From Candidatus Woesearchaeota archaeon (GTDB lineage: Archaea > Nanobdellota > Nanobdellia > Woesearchaeales > WJKL01), in the NCBI GenBank assembly GCA_019322535.1, contig JAHWIM010000006.1:1-47863 (forward strand): 47,863 nt of DNA, read 5' to 3'. Both the position numbers and the translations under genes were made by a program. A model generated the notes under the pieces. It was not told the DNA's origin. It was given only the letters and a program-made list of their open reading frames with translations, and searched no databases. How positions within the stretch are numbered: position 1 is the stretch's first letter; every line of letters begins with the position of its first letter. Shown piece after piece: positions 39,669-47,340 of the stretch.

Positions 39669-40528
39669 ATAATTGATTTCAAATAATCTTTCTTATACTT
39701 AAAACCTTTTTTTCTAGCTAATCTGTAAATAGCCTTATCAAATTTAGAACCATATTGGGCTGCTTTTTTCTTTCTCCATGCAATTTGTTTTGGCAAGCCA
39801 AGCTCTTCAGAAATTTTTCTTAGAATAACTTTTTTGTATTGTTTGTTTAGTTTTTGTTTTCCAGAAATTTTCATTGCTGTTTTAATCAAATCAGAATCTA
39901 AAAAAGGCGTTAATATCCCTATTTTTAACTTAGTAGCAATAGGAATGTCTCTTAGCAAATCTCTTTTATACATTGATTTAAGTCCTTTCCAGCATTCTTT
40001 GTTTACATCTTTTGCAGAAATATGTCTTTCATATCCTGCAAACAATTCTTCTGAGCCTAAGCCAGAAAATAAAACATTAATTTTATCTTTTTTAGCTAAT
40101 TGTGCAGCAGCGTAAACAACAGAACCAACTCCAACTTTCATAACGAGCGAAGAGTCAGACTTCGTCTGAGTACCAGCTCCAACTATCTTTGTTACTGCTT
40201 TTATGATTTTTTCTGCTTCTGATAATGAAAAAACTTTATACTTTAATTTAATTTTCAATAATTTTGCTGCTTTTTTTGCTGCTTCAATATCAGCAGCATT
40301 TTCTATACCAACTGCATAACAGATAAAATTTGCTTTTGCTTTTTTGCAGATAAAAGCTATTAAAGAAGAATCTATGCCTCCTGAAAACATTATACCAAAC
40401 TTCTTTTTTTGTATTCTTTTTTTAATTGAAGTTATTAATTGTTTTTTTAATTCTGCTTTAGTTGCTTTTGCTTTAGTCTTTAAACTATCAATATGTTTTA
40501 TCCATTCTTTTTCTGAGATTAATTTCAT
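39665..40528 (-). CDS. Asparagine-synthetase-like PP-loop protein without glutaminase domain
   Basis: The 287-residue protein has the AsnB synthetase-domain blocks SGGIDSS (49-55), FSGLGSEELFAGYERH, LLRDIPIATKLKIGILTPFLD and LGLPKQIAWRKKKAAQYGS, but begins only about 48 residues before the PP-loop, so the N-terminal Ntn glutaminase domain is absent. It would use free ammonia or act on another substrate. About ten residues (GTQTKSDSSL) between VGA and VMKVGVG look like an insert and correspond to a palindromic DNA segment near 40148-40169. Asparagine synthesis is probable, not proven. Confidence 0.75.
   Translation of the reverse strand: MKLISEKEWIKHIDSLKTKAKATKAELKKQLITSIKKRIQKKKFGIMFSGGIDSSLIAFICKKAKANFICYAVGIENAADIEAAKKAAKLLKIKLKYKVFSLSEAEKIIKAVTKIVGAGTQTKSDSSLVMKVGVGSVVYAAAQLAKKDKINVLFSGLGSEELFAGYERHISAKDVNKECWKGLKSMYKRDLLRDIPIATKLKIGILTPFLDSDLIKTAMKISGKQKLNKQYKKVILRKISEELGLPKQIAWRKKKAAQYGSKFDKAIYRLARKKGFKYKKDYLKSII
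40148..40169. repeat. Palindromic segment inserted in the asparagine-synthetase-like gene
   Basis: TCAGAC-TTC-GTCTGA (40155-40169) is a perfect 6-bp stem, and CGAAG/CTTCG (40148-40152, 40160-40164) is an alternative. The segment is more GC-rich than its surroundings and codes for an in-frame stretch at a place where AsnB-type proteins normally run straight through. Confidence 0.45.
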
Positions 40529-40614
40529 TTTTTAATGTGTTGTGGAATGCAATAAACTATTTAAATATATGTTGTTTTATTCATTAAAAAGAGGAATTCT
40601 TACGGTTGTTAAGA

Positions 40615-41202
40615 ATGGGAGATGAAGATACTCAAGAAGAAAAAGATGAAAGAACGATTATTATAATTAAACCAGAAGGACTTTCAAAAGACTGGAAGGT
40701 TTTAGGCAGAGATGTTTTTACATATGCGTTGGGTAGACTTGATGCAATTGATGACATTGAAGTAACTCATGCAAGAACTCTTATTGCTGACAGAGATAGA
40801 ATTGCTAATACTTATATTCAACATAAAGAAAAGCCTTTTTACGAGCTATTTTTTCCTTATTTTGTAGGTAATCAGATACATGTAGCTATTTATGAAGGCA
40901 AAGGAGTTATTAAAAAAGTTATGGCAGAATGTGGAAATAAAGATCCTGCTTTAGCAAGACGAGAGTGGCTTGGAGTGCTAAGACCAGAATATGGAGAAAT
41001 AGATGCTGAAAAAGCACTGACTGATCCAGAATTAATGCAAAGATTTCCTCCTCCTTTAAGAGCATTAAGTAATGATAGCTTAGAGGCTGCAATAAAAGAA
41101 GAAAGAATGGTCAGAAACCTTATCCATAGAGCTGATAGTGAAGGAGCTGCTGAAAGAACAATAGGTATTTGGTATCCTGAATTAGCTAGATTTTTTCAAT
41201 AA
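40615..41202 (+). CDS. ndk: Nucleoside diphosphate kinase, long form
   Basis: The ATG at 40615 gives 195 residues. RTIIIIKPEGLSK is the family's N-terminal block, and VGNQIHVAIYEGKGVIKKV matches the 'pfv.mv..G..av' region. NLIHRADSEGAAERTIGIWYP contains the catalytic phospho-His (H171) in the 'n.vHgSDs.esAerEi..wF' context. NDK transfers gamma-phosphate between nucleoside triphosphates and diphosphates. It is about 40 residues longer than usual, with an acidic N-terminus and an insert near 120-145. It overlaps the convergent DPH6 gene by 21 nt at the 3' end. Confidence 0.85.
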   Translation: MGDEDTQEEKDERTIIIIKPEGLSKDWKVLGRDVFTYALGRLDAIDDIEVTHARTLIADRDRIANTYIQHKEKPFYELFFPYFVGNQIHVAIYEGKGVIKKVMAECGNKDPALARREWLGVLRPEYGEIDAEKALTDPELMQRFPPPLRALSNDSLEAAIKEERMVRNLIHRADSEGAAERTIGIWYPELARFFQ

Positions 41203-41862
41203 CTGAATTTCTTTAAAAATTAATTTTCCTGTATTTTCAGATTCCATTACAATATCAGAATCCCAGATTTCTAATCTTTTCTTAAACAAAGGGCAGTCTA
41301 GGACAAAGCTTTCGTATTCTCCTCCTTCTCCTGCTATATGGATATTTGTTTTTTTTAAATCTTCAATTAAATTTCTATCAATTTTTCTTCCTAAAAATGA
41401 TTCATTTAAACCTTCTGCTGCAACACCAACAATAATTGCTTCAAATTTATCAAGAATTAGTGCTCTCATATATTGTTCTGGATCCATATGCCACATTGGA
41501 GCAACTGTTTTTAATTCTAATTCTGTGCAGATATTTTCAACTCTTTGTTTTTGATATTGAGAAGCTAAAGCACCTGCGCAAACACCTTGAATTTTATATT
41601 TGTCTTTTGCTAATTTAATTGCTTGTTTTAAATCTTTAAGTTCTTCTTCTTTTATTCCTGAAGTTGGAAGCATTACTAATGGCAAATCTGCTGCTTCTGC
41701 TTGTTTTGGAACAAATTCAATGTTTGGAACATGAAACATCCAAGAATCTTCTCTTTCTGGATTTAAAGTTATTAAACAAACTATTTCATGAGCTAGTTTT
41801 TTTGCCTGATAAGCTGCATACCAGCTGTCTTTTCCACCTGAGATTAATGCTGCTAATTTCAT
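41182..41862 (-). CDS. dph6: Diphthine-ammonia ligase (DPH6/MJ0570 family)
   Basis: The 226-residue protein has the PP-loop SGGKDSWYA (8-16) and the family blocks MFHVPN, VCAGALASQYQKQRVE, MWHMDPEQYM and HIAGEGGEYESFVLDCP. It performs the last step of diphthamide synthesis on elongation factor 2, amidating diphthine with ATP and ammonium. Archaea and eukaryotes only have this modification. It is full length. It follows the 46-residue TM protein on the same strand after 56 bp. Confidence 0.93.
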   Translation of the reverse strand: MKLAALISGGKDSWYAAYQAKKLAHEIVCLITLNPEREDSWMFHVPNIEFVPKQAEAADLPLVMLPTSGIKEEELKDLKQAIKLAKDKYKIQGVCAGALASQYQKQRVENICTELELKTVAPMWHMDPEQYMRALILDKFEAIIVGVAAEGLNESFLGRKIDRNLIEDLKKTNIHIAGEGGEYESFVLDCPLFKKRLEIWDSDIVMESENTGKLIFKEIQLLKKSS

Positions 41863-41918
41863 AAGTAACAGAATTAGATTAATGTTTAAAAACCTATTGA
41901 AAAATGAATATTAGGGAT

Positions 41919-42059
41919 TTATTTTTTTGGTTGTTCTGGTGGAACTGGTTTTTCTGGTTCTGGTGGCTGCGGCTGTGGTGGTGTTTTCTTTTTTCTGAAT
42001 ACCATAAAGATGATTGCAGCTATTACAAGAACTCCAACAACTACTTCTGCTGATACCAT
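41919..42059 (-). CDS. Tiny membrane protein with a Pro-rich tail, 46 residues
   Basis: ATG at 42059 is preceded by a Shine-Dalgarno GGGTGATTAA. The product starts MVSAEVVVGVLVIAAIIFMV, one TM helix, followed by FRKKKTPP and a Pro/Glu/Gln tail (PQPQPPEPEKPVPPEQPKK) of about 23 residues. The positive-inside rule puts the tail in the cytosol. Its role could be an anchor or a scaffold for an SH3-like or WD partner; nothing specific is recognised. Confidence 0.6.
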   Translation of the reverse strand: MVSAEVVVGVLVIAAIIFMVFRKKKTPPQPQPPEPEKPVPPEQPKK

Positions 42060-42149
42060 TTAATCACCCTGTTTTTTTGAATTTCTTTGATTATATAAAT
42101 ATATATGTTATAGAAAAGTTTTTAAGAACTAAGAATTATTTTTCTCAAT

Positions 42150-42635
42150 ATGAAAGTTGGACTTTATATTGGAAGATTTCAGCCGTTTCATCTTGGGCAT
42201 TTGTCTGTTATTAAGGATGCTTTGAAACAAGTAGATAGGATAATGATAGGTCTTGGGAGTTCTCAAGAAGGAAGAACTAAGAAAAATCCTTTCACAGCAA
42301 AAGAAAGAAGCAAGATGATTAAAGCAGCTTTAAAAGAAGCTAAGATTAGCCCTAGGAAATATAAATTAGTTCTATTAAAAGATATTTTAGAATGTGATGA
42401 AGTTTGGGTTAAATATGTTTTGAAGAAAATTGGAAGGTTTCAGATTCTTTGGACAGGGAATCCTTGGATGAAAAGATGTTTTAAGGATGTTAAGAGTGTT
42501 AAACTAAAGAATGTTAAAAAAGAAGTTGATGTTTCTAGCACAAAGATTAGAAGATTATTAAAAGGAAAAGGATGGGAGAGATTAGTGCCAAAGTCTGTTT
42601 CTAAAGAGATTAAAAGAATGAAAAGGTTTATATAG
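42150..42635 (+). CDS. nadM: Nicotinamide-nucleotide adenylyltransferase (NadM)
   Basis: The 161-residue protein has GRFQPFHLGH (8-17, HxGH-type nucleotide-binding motif), GLGSSQEGRTKKNPFTAKER and VDVSSTKIRR near the C-terminus (ISxTxIR). These are the archaeal NadM blocks. It joins ATP and NMN to make NAD. Length is typical (about 160-180). No other NAD genes are adjacent. The lipoprotein gene follows on the same strand 36 bp later. Confidence 0.95.
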   Translation: MKVGLYIGRFQPFHLGHLSVIKDALKQVDRIMIGLGSSQEGRTKKNPFTAKERSKMIKAALKEAKISPRKYKLVLLKDILECDEVWVKYVLKKIGRFQILWTGNPWMKRCFKDVKSVKLKNVKKEVDVSSTKIRRLLKGKGWERLVPKSVSKEIKRMKRFI

Positions 42636-42671
42636 GTTAAATTCAATTTATTATAAACCGGGGTGGTTTTA

Positions 42672-43367
42672 ATGAAAAAAATATTATTTGCAATATTAGT
42701 TTTAAGTATTCTTATTGTTAGTGGCTGTAAAGCTCCAGAAGAAGCAGGAGTTACAGTAGCACCAACAACTGGAACACCTACTGTAAGAGAGGTTAGTACA
42801 GGGCAAGAAGCTGTTATTAAAGGTCCTGCATTAACTCAGGAATTAAAGACACTGCTTGCAAAAGCTAATACTGTAGATTCTATAGAATATTTCTACAAAG
42901 AAGCTGAAAAAGGCGGACAGTATTATGTTATGGGAAATAATATGAAGATAGTATTCCCAATGAAAAGGCAAGTTGAAAGAACAAATATGCATTATGACAG
43001 TGTTTATGTGGACCTTGTTAAAAAAACTGCTGTGGGATATTGTGAAGTAGATGGGGATTGCCCGATATTGGAGGAAGATCAGCCTAGAGAGGTAGATTTC
43101 AATGACTTTTATACAGAAACTCCTTTTGATATATTAGATGCTATTACTTCTGGTGAGAAAGAAAGTGAAGAAACTATTGAAGGCAAAAAAGCTATAATCA
43201 TTAAAGTTCCTTTAAGCAGTGTAAGAATTCAGAGAGTATGGGTATGGGATTATAAAGGAATTCCATTAAGATACACTATTGAAGATGAAGAAGGAAACTT
43301 AATTAAAAAAGTTGATTACACTGGCTTGTCAGCAAACACTGTTAAGATGAGTGATGTAACTAAATAA
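42672..43367 (+). CDS. Lipoprotein of unknown function
   Basis: The ATG at 42672 follows a Shine-Dalgarno GGGGTGG. The N-terminus MKKILFAILVLSILIVSGC has a lipobox VSGC (C19), then a Thr/Pro linker (to about 45) and a soluble beta-rich domain. Residues about 65-210 (SIEYFYKEAEKGGQYYVMGN; VWVWDYKGIPLRYTIEDEEG) resemble the LolA/LppX-like lipoprotein-carrier half-barrel in their repeating beta pattern, but this is weak. One CEVDGDC pair could form a disulfide. It is exported and lipid-anchored; ligand unknown. Confidence 0.7.
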   Translation: MKKILFAILVLSILIVSGCKAPEEAGVTVAPTTGTPTVREVSTGQEAVIKGPALTQELKTLLAKANTVDSIEYFYKEAEKGGQYYVMGNNMKIVFPMKRQVERTNMHYDSVYVDLVKKTAVGYCEVDGDCPILEEDQPREVDFNDFYTETPFDILDAITSGEKESEETIEGKKAIIIKVPLSSVRIQRVWVWDYKGIPLRYTIEDEEGNLIKKVDYTGLSANTVKMSDVTK

Positions 43368-43377
43368 AATATTTTCA

Positions 43378-43440
43378 TGAAAATACCTAAGGGTATTTTC
43401 AGGACACAGAAAATCCTGCGGATTTTCTCGTGTTTTTCTT
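43378..43440 (+). terminator. Two tandem hairpins and a U tract between convergent genes
   Basis: TGAAAATACC-TAAG-GGTATTTTCA (43378-43401, 10 bp) is followed by AGAAAATCC-TGC-GGATTTTCT (43408-43428, 9 bp, extendable by ACAC/GTGT at 43404-43407 and 43430-43433). A T run follows (43433-43446). Starts are 26-30 nt apart, with a GGACA spacer like that in the eS1-ferredoxin array. It lies between the stops of the lipoprotein gene and dnaJ. Confidence 0.6.
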
Positions 43441-43444
43441 TTTT

Positions 43445-44548
43445 TTAAAATAATTTATTAAAGAAAGAGCTTTTATCTGTTTTTCCAAATTCTTTTAGCA
43501 ATTGTTTTTGTTTTTTTGTGAGTTTTTTAGGTGTTACAATCTTTATTTCTACGTTTTGGTTTCCATTGCCATCTCCATGTAGGCTTGGAACTCCTTTTCC
43601 TCTCATTCTGAATGTTGTTCCTGTTTGTGTTCCTGCTGGTATTTTTAATGTTGCTTTTCCTTTCAATGTAGGAACTTCTATTTCACCACCTAATGCTGCT
43701 ATTGTAAAGGGTATTGGAACTTCTATAAACAAATCATTTCCATGTCTTTCAAATAATTTATGGTCTTTTACATGAATGACAATGTATAAGTTACCTGTAG
43801 CTGCTCCTTTTTGGCCTGCTTCTCCTTCTCCTACTACTCTAAGATTTGTTCCTGTTTCTGCTCCTGCTGGAATTTTTACTTCTAATTTTCTTGTTTTTTC
43901 AACTCTGCCTTCTCCATGGCATTTTGAGCATTGTTTTTTTACTATATTTCCTTCTCCATGGCAGTTTCTGCATGTTGATTGTGTTGCAAATATTCCAAAA
44001 GGTGTTCTTTGTGTTCTTCTTGAAACTCCTGTTCCATTGCAGTCAGGACAATTTTGAATTCCTGAACCTCCTTTACCATCACATTCAGAACATTTTTCTA
44101 ATCTTGGAATTGTTATTGTTTTTGTTGTTCCTTCTGCTGCCTCTTCTAAAGTAATTTCTAAATCATATCTTAAATCATGGCCTCTTGCTCTGCCTTTTCT
44201 TCTTCTGCCAAAGATATCAGAGCCCCCAAAGAATGATTCAAAAATATTATCAAAATCAAATCCTGCACCAAAGATATTATCCATCACATCAGAGAAATCA
44301 AATCCTCCAAAACCCTGCCTTCCAAAGTCTTCTGCTGTTGTTCCAAATTGATCATATTGATTTCTTTTTTCATCATCTGCTAAAACAGCAGCTGCTTCAT
44401 TTATTTCTTTGAATTTGTCAGCAGCATCAGGCTTATCTTTATTCAAATCAGGATGATATTTCTTTGCTAATTTTTTATAAGCTCTTTTAATCTCTTCTTT
44501 TGTAGCAGTTTTCTCTACTCCTAGAATTTTGTAATAGTCCTTAGCCAT
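43445..44548 (-). CDS. dnaJ: Chaperone protein DnaJ
   Basis: The ATG at 44548 (367 residues, MAKDYYKILG) is chosen; a longer reading would overlap the end of the HD gene. The J domain has HPD (32-34), then a Gly/Phe-rich linker (about 75-105) and the four zinc-finger repeats CSECDGKG, CPDCNGTG, CRNCHGEG and CSKCHGEG. The substrate-binding C-terminal domain has the usual GTTFRMRGKGVP. DnaJ delivers clients to DnaK and stimulates its ATPase. It is 1 nt downstream of the HD gene (TAA-A-ATG) and downstream of dnaK in the same direction. It is bacterial in type, as in many archaea. Confidence 0.96.
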   Translation of the reverse strand: MAKDYYKILGVEKTATKEEIKRAYKKLAKKYHPDLNKDKPDAADKFKEINEAAAVLADDEKRNQYDQFGTTAEDFGRQGFGGFDFSDVMDNIFGAGFDFDNIFESFFGGSDIFGRRRKGRARGHDLRYDLEITLEEAAEGTTKTITIPRLEKCSECDGKGGSGIQNCPDCNGTGVSRRTQRTPFGIFATQSTCRNCHGEGNIVKKQCSKCHGEGRVEKTRKLEVKIPAGAETGTNLRVVGEGEAGQKGAATGNLYIVIHVKDHKLFERHGNDLFIEVPIPFTIAALGGEIEVPTLKGKATLKIPAGTQTGTTFRMRGKGVPSLHGDGNGNQNVEIKIVTPKKLTKKQKQLLKEFGKTDKSSFFNKLF

Positions 44549-44549
44549 T

Positions 44550-45227
44550 TTATTGTTCTTCAGGAATATTTTGTGTTTGAATTTCTTCTTTACCGGCAAC
44601 TTCCTCTTCCTTTTCAGATGCAGCCGGAGCCTCTTCTTTAACTTCTTGTTTTTGTTTTCTCTTTAATGCTTTTAGTTTTCTTTGTTTTTCTTTTTCTTCT
44701 TCAATTGTTTGTGCTAATTTATGAGGTTTTAGATTTATTTTTGTGAAAATTTCTTTTTCTATTTTTGAAGCTTCTTTTTCTGCTTCATCTCTTCTTCCAC
44801 CTGTTTCATCAGGATATCTTCTTTTTGCATCTTCATGCCTTTCTTCTCTTGTTACAAGTTCATTATGCAAAACTCTCATGTCTGCATAATTCAATAGTTT
44901 TTCTTCCCATGTTTTTAATTGATTGTCAAGTAAATAAGGAAAACAGTGTTTTGGAATAAGTTCTGCAACTTCAGGATGATCTCCTCTTAACAATTCAAAA
45001 GCTAATTTGCCGTGATTTTCTGGCTCTTGATTTGTTTTTAGTTTATCAAGATCATGAAGCAAGGCAGCTGCTTCTAAAAGAGGAATATTAATTTTTTCTC
45101 CTGTTTTTTTCAATTCTTTTGCAAGAAAAACAGCTACTTTTGAAACTATTTGAGAATGCTCTATTATATGCGCAACAACATCATGCTCTTCTAGTATTTT
45201 CATGCATTGTTTTGGGTCTGGTATCAT
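44550..45227 (-). CDS. HD-domain phosphohydrolase with charged tail
   Basis: The 225-residue protein has the HD series: H20/H24 in AHIIEHS, LLHDLDK (H58-D59), KHCFPYLL and NYADMRV. These bind the metal of the HD superfamily, which hydrolyses phosphoesters such as nucleotides or cyclic dinucleotides. The last 65 residues are a charged coiled coil and an acidic tail (KQEVKEEAPAASEKEEEVAG). It is encoded between the HAD gene and dnaJ. Its ATG directly follows a 10-bp hairpin, 45228-45250. Substrate unknown. Confidence 0.78.
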   Translation of the reverse strand: MIPDPKQCMKILEEHDVVAHIIEHSQIVSKVAVFLAKELKKTGEKINIPLLEAAALLHDLDKLKTNQEPENHGKLAFELLRGDHPEVAELIPKHCFPYLLDNQLKTWEEKLLNYADMRVLHNELVTREERHEDAKRRYPDETGGRRDEAEKEASKIEKEIFTKINLKPHKLAQTIEEEKEKQRKLKALKRKQKQEVKEEAPAASEKEEEVAGKEEIQTQNIPEEQ

Positions 45228-45273
45228 TTTAAATTTCTCTGAAATTTAAAGCTTGAAAATCTTATGATTTTCA
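45228..45273. repeat. Two tandem perfect hairpins between the HAD and HD genes
   Basis: TTTAAATTTC-TCT-GAAATTTAAA (45228-45250, 10 bp) and TGAAAATC-TTAT-GATTTTCA (45254-45273, 8 bp) start 26 nt apart. The second covers the HAD stop codon, and the first touches the ATG of the HD gene. They may slow ribosomes, protect mRNA ends, or reduce expression of the HD-dnaJ part. Confidence 0.65.
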
Positions 45274-45885
45274 TTGTTTTAACATTTGTTTTGGCTTTTC
45301 AACAAGAAAATCAGGGTTTGCTTTTAAAAGTTTATCTTTTTTATGAAATCCCCATGTGACAGCCATTGTTTTTAGCTTTACTTTTTTTGCTTCTTTTATA
45401 TCTCCTACTGTGTCTGTGACAAAAACAGCTTGGCTTGGTTTAATTTTTAATTTTTTTAAGCATAATCTTATTTTCTTTGTTTTATGTTCTTCATGCTCTG
45501 CTCCAATTATTAGTTTAAAGTTTTTTAGAATTCCTGCTTTTTTAAGATCATTTTTCATTACATCAGCGTAATTTGATGAAACAACTGCTAATTTGTATTT
45601 TTTTGAGAGTTTTTTTATTGTTTCAGGAATGTTTTTGAAAGATTTTGGATGTTTTGTTTTAAGTATTTTAATTGAATCTTTTTTTAGTTTTTCCATATCT
45701 GCATCTGTAACTCCTCTCTGCTCCATAGCAGTGTAGAAGTTTGTTTTATAGATTTCAAGGAATTCTTTTTTTGTTTTTATTTTTCTTTTGCAGTATTTAT
45801 CGCAAACAGTTTTTACTACATTCCAAGCTATGTTTATTGTATCAAAGATTACTCCGTCATAATCAAATATTAGTGCTTTAATCAT
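45271..45885 (-). CDS. HAD-superfamily hydrolase (phosphoglycolate-phosphatase-like)
   Basis: The 204-residue protein has DYDGVIFDT (motif I, D8/D10), VVSSNYADV (motif II), a Lys near residue 134 (motif III) and VFVTDTVGDIKEA (motif IV). With a cap of about 65 helical residues between motifs I and II, it is a subfamily-I HAD phosphatase like Gph or PgmB. Its ATG overlaps the preceding PEP/His-domain gene by ATGA. The substrate is probably a small phosphorylated metabolite. Confidence 0.85.
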   Translation of the reverse strand: MIKALIFDYDGVIFDTINIAWNVVKTVCDKYCKRKIKTKKEFLEIYKTNFYTAMEQRGVTDADMEKLKKDSIKILKTKHPKSFKNIPETIKKLSKKYKLAVVSSNYADVMKNDLKKAGILKNFKLIIGAEHEEHKTKKIRLCLKKLKIKPSQAVFVTDTVGDIKEAKKVKLKTMAVTWGFHKKDKLLKANPDFLVEKPKQMLKQ

Positions 45886-46901
45886 TTAATCTTCCTCACA
45901 ATGCCTTTATCAGCATCAACTTCAACGTAATCTCCATCTTTTAGAACTTTTGTTGCTATTTTTGTTCCAATAACACAGGGAATTCCCATTTCTCTAGAAA
46001 CTATTGCAGCATGGCTCATTATTCCGCCTTCATCAGTTACTACTGCTGCACTTTTATTAAAAAGTGGAACAAGATTTGGATTTGTGCTTGGCGAAACTAA
46101 TATGTCTCCTTTATCAAAAGGAATATTTGGAGTAGAATATAAAACTAATCTAACTCTTCCTTTAACTTTTCCAGGATAAGCAGATGTACCTTTTATAACA
46201 TCTGTTAATTTAATATTTTCAATTTTAGTGATAATTTTCATAGAATCATCAATAAACTCTACAGTTTCTTTTCCATCAAGTATTTGATAAACAAGATATT
46301 GTTTTCTTAGCTTTTGTTTTTTCCTATCCTTGATAACAGATTTGTTTCCATCAAGAACTTCAGAGACAGTCATAAGATTAATGTCGTCAGTTACTCCTAA
46401 ATTTTTTTGTGCTAAAGGAAGAATTATGTTATTTAGAAATTGAGGATAAAAAGAAACAGAGCGTAATTTTGCTGTTAATGCAAAAAGTTCTTTATCTTTG
46501 ATTTTCTCTTCATACAATATTTTATAAGCAAAAAAAGGAAAGAGTGTTGTTTTAAGCTGCATCTCAATAAAAAAATCAACTGCTTTTTCAAGAGTAAACT
46601 TTTTCTTCAAAGTAGAATTCATATTTTTATTAATCTCTATTCCTTCCTCAAGAATTTGTTTACATTTTTTAGGGTTTTTAATAACAATATTTTTTAAGTG
46701 ATTATTAAATCTCTTAAGTTGAGATTTAATTGAATACCTTCTCATAATATTAGGAAGCTCTTCGATAAATAACGCGTCTGGCAGATTTTCTCCTAAAATT
46801 TCCTTAGTTTTGTCAGAATTATACCATCTATACCATATAGAAGCACCTAATAAAGTAAATGGTCTTGTTAGATAATATGTCCAATCTTTATTTAATTTCA
46901 T
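45882..46901 (-). CDS. Stand-alone PEP-utilising (phosphohistidine) domain protein
   Basis: The 339-residue protein ends in a PEP-utilisers mobile domain: GTSAYPGKVKGRVRLVL (about 235-251), DKGDILVSPSTNPNLVP and GGIMSHAAIVSREMGIP with the phospho-His H297. The N-terminal 230 residues are helical and unrecognised; no PEP-binding TIM barrel or ATP-grasp domain is present. In PEP synthase and PPDK the same His carries phosphate between active sites. Here a partner must supply it. It overlaps the nudix gene (ATGA, 46898-46901) and the HAD gene (ATGA, 45882-45885). Confidence 0.78.
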   Translation of the reverse strand: MKLNKDWTYYLTRPFTLLGASIWYRWYNSDKTKEILGENLPDALFIEELPNIMRRYSIKSQLKRFNNHLKNIVIKNPKKCKQILEEGIEINKNMNSTLKKKFTLEKAVDFFIEMQLKTTLFPFFAYKILYEEKIKDKELFALTAKLRSVSFYPQFLNNIILPLAQKNLGVTDDINLMTVSEVLDGNKSVIKDRKKQKLRKQYLVYQILDGKETVEFIDDSMKIITKIENIKLTDVIKGTSAYPGKVKGRVRLVLYSTPNIPFDKGDILVSPSTNPNLVPLFNKSAAVVTDEGGIMSHAAIVSREMGIPCVIGTKIATKVLKDGDYVEVDADKGIVRKIK

Positions 46902-47308
46902 AACTTCTTCAACTCCTTATATGCTTGTCTGAATTCTTTTTTTGTATATCTTAAATCTTTTAAAGCTTGCTCATAACTGCACCATTTGTAATCTGAATGT
47001 TCTTTAGATATGGTTATTTTGTCTTTTTTGTTTGCTTTTACTAAGAAGAAATTCTGGAATTTATGAATTTTTTCTCCTTCCCAAACAAACCAGTAATCTG
47101 ATTTGATATCTAATTTTTTAACAACTTCTACATCTTTTAAACCAGTCTCTTCTTTGACTTCTCTTTTAACAGCAGTTTCCCAGTCTTCTCCTTTTTCTTT
47201 TCCGCCTTGAACAAACTGCCATCCAACCCATGTTCCTTTTTTCTTAAGAATTAGAAATTTATCTTTATCAAACGTAATTGCAACAATATTTTGGATGACT
47301 TTTACCAT
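46898..47308 (-). CDS. Nudix hydrolase
   Basis: The 136-residue protein has a complete Nudix box (G35-x5-E41-x7-R49-E50-V51-x-E53-E54-x-G56-L57; REVKEETGL). WQFVQGG precedes the box, as in diadenosine-polyphosphate or dNTP-cleaning members, and a W-C-S-Y near the end fits Ap4A-hydrolase-like types. It would hydrolyse a nucleoside diphosphate-linked molecule. It lies 33 bp after dnaK and overlaps the next gene by ATGA. Substrate class is uncertain. Confidence 0.85.
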   Translation of the reverse strand: MVKVIQNIVAITFDKDKFLILKKKGTWVGWQFVQGGKEKGEDWETAVKREVKEETGLKDVEVVKKLDIKSDYWFVWEGEKIHKFQNFFLVKANKKDKITISKEHSDYKWCSYEQALKDLRYTKKEFRQAYKELKKL

Positions 47309-47340
47309 AAAATACCCCTTTTTAAAAATAAAAGAAGAAA

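Noticed and set aside
40135..40178. Sequencing or assembly error in the asparagine-synthetase-like gene
   Set aside because: The frame is kept on both sides, and the insert is a clean palindrome, which fits a small inserted element better than an error.
44549..44599. Longer DnaJ with 17 extra N-terminal residues
   Set aside because: It would overlap the end of the HD gene, and the J domain of DnaJ normally starts at MAKDYY.
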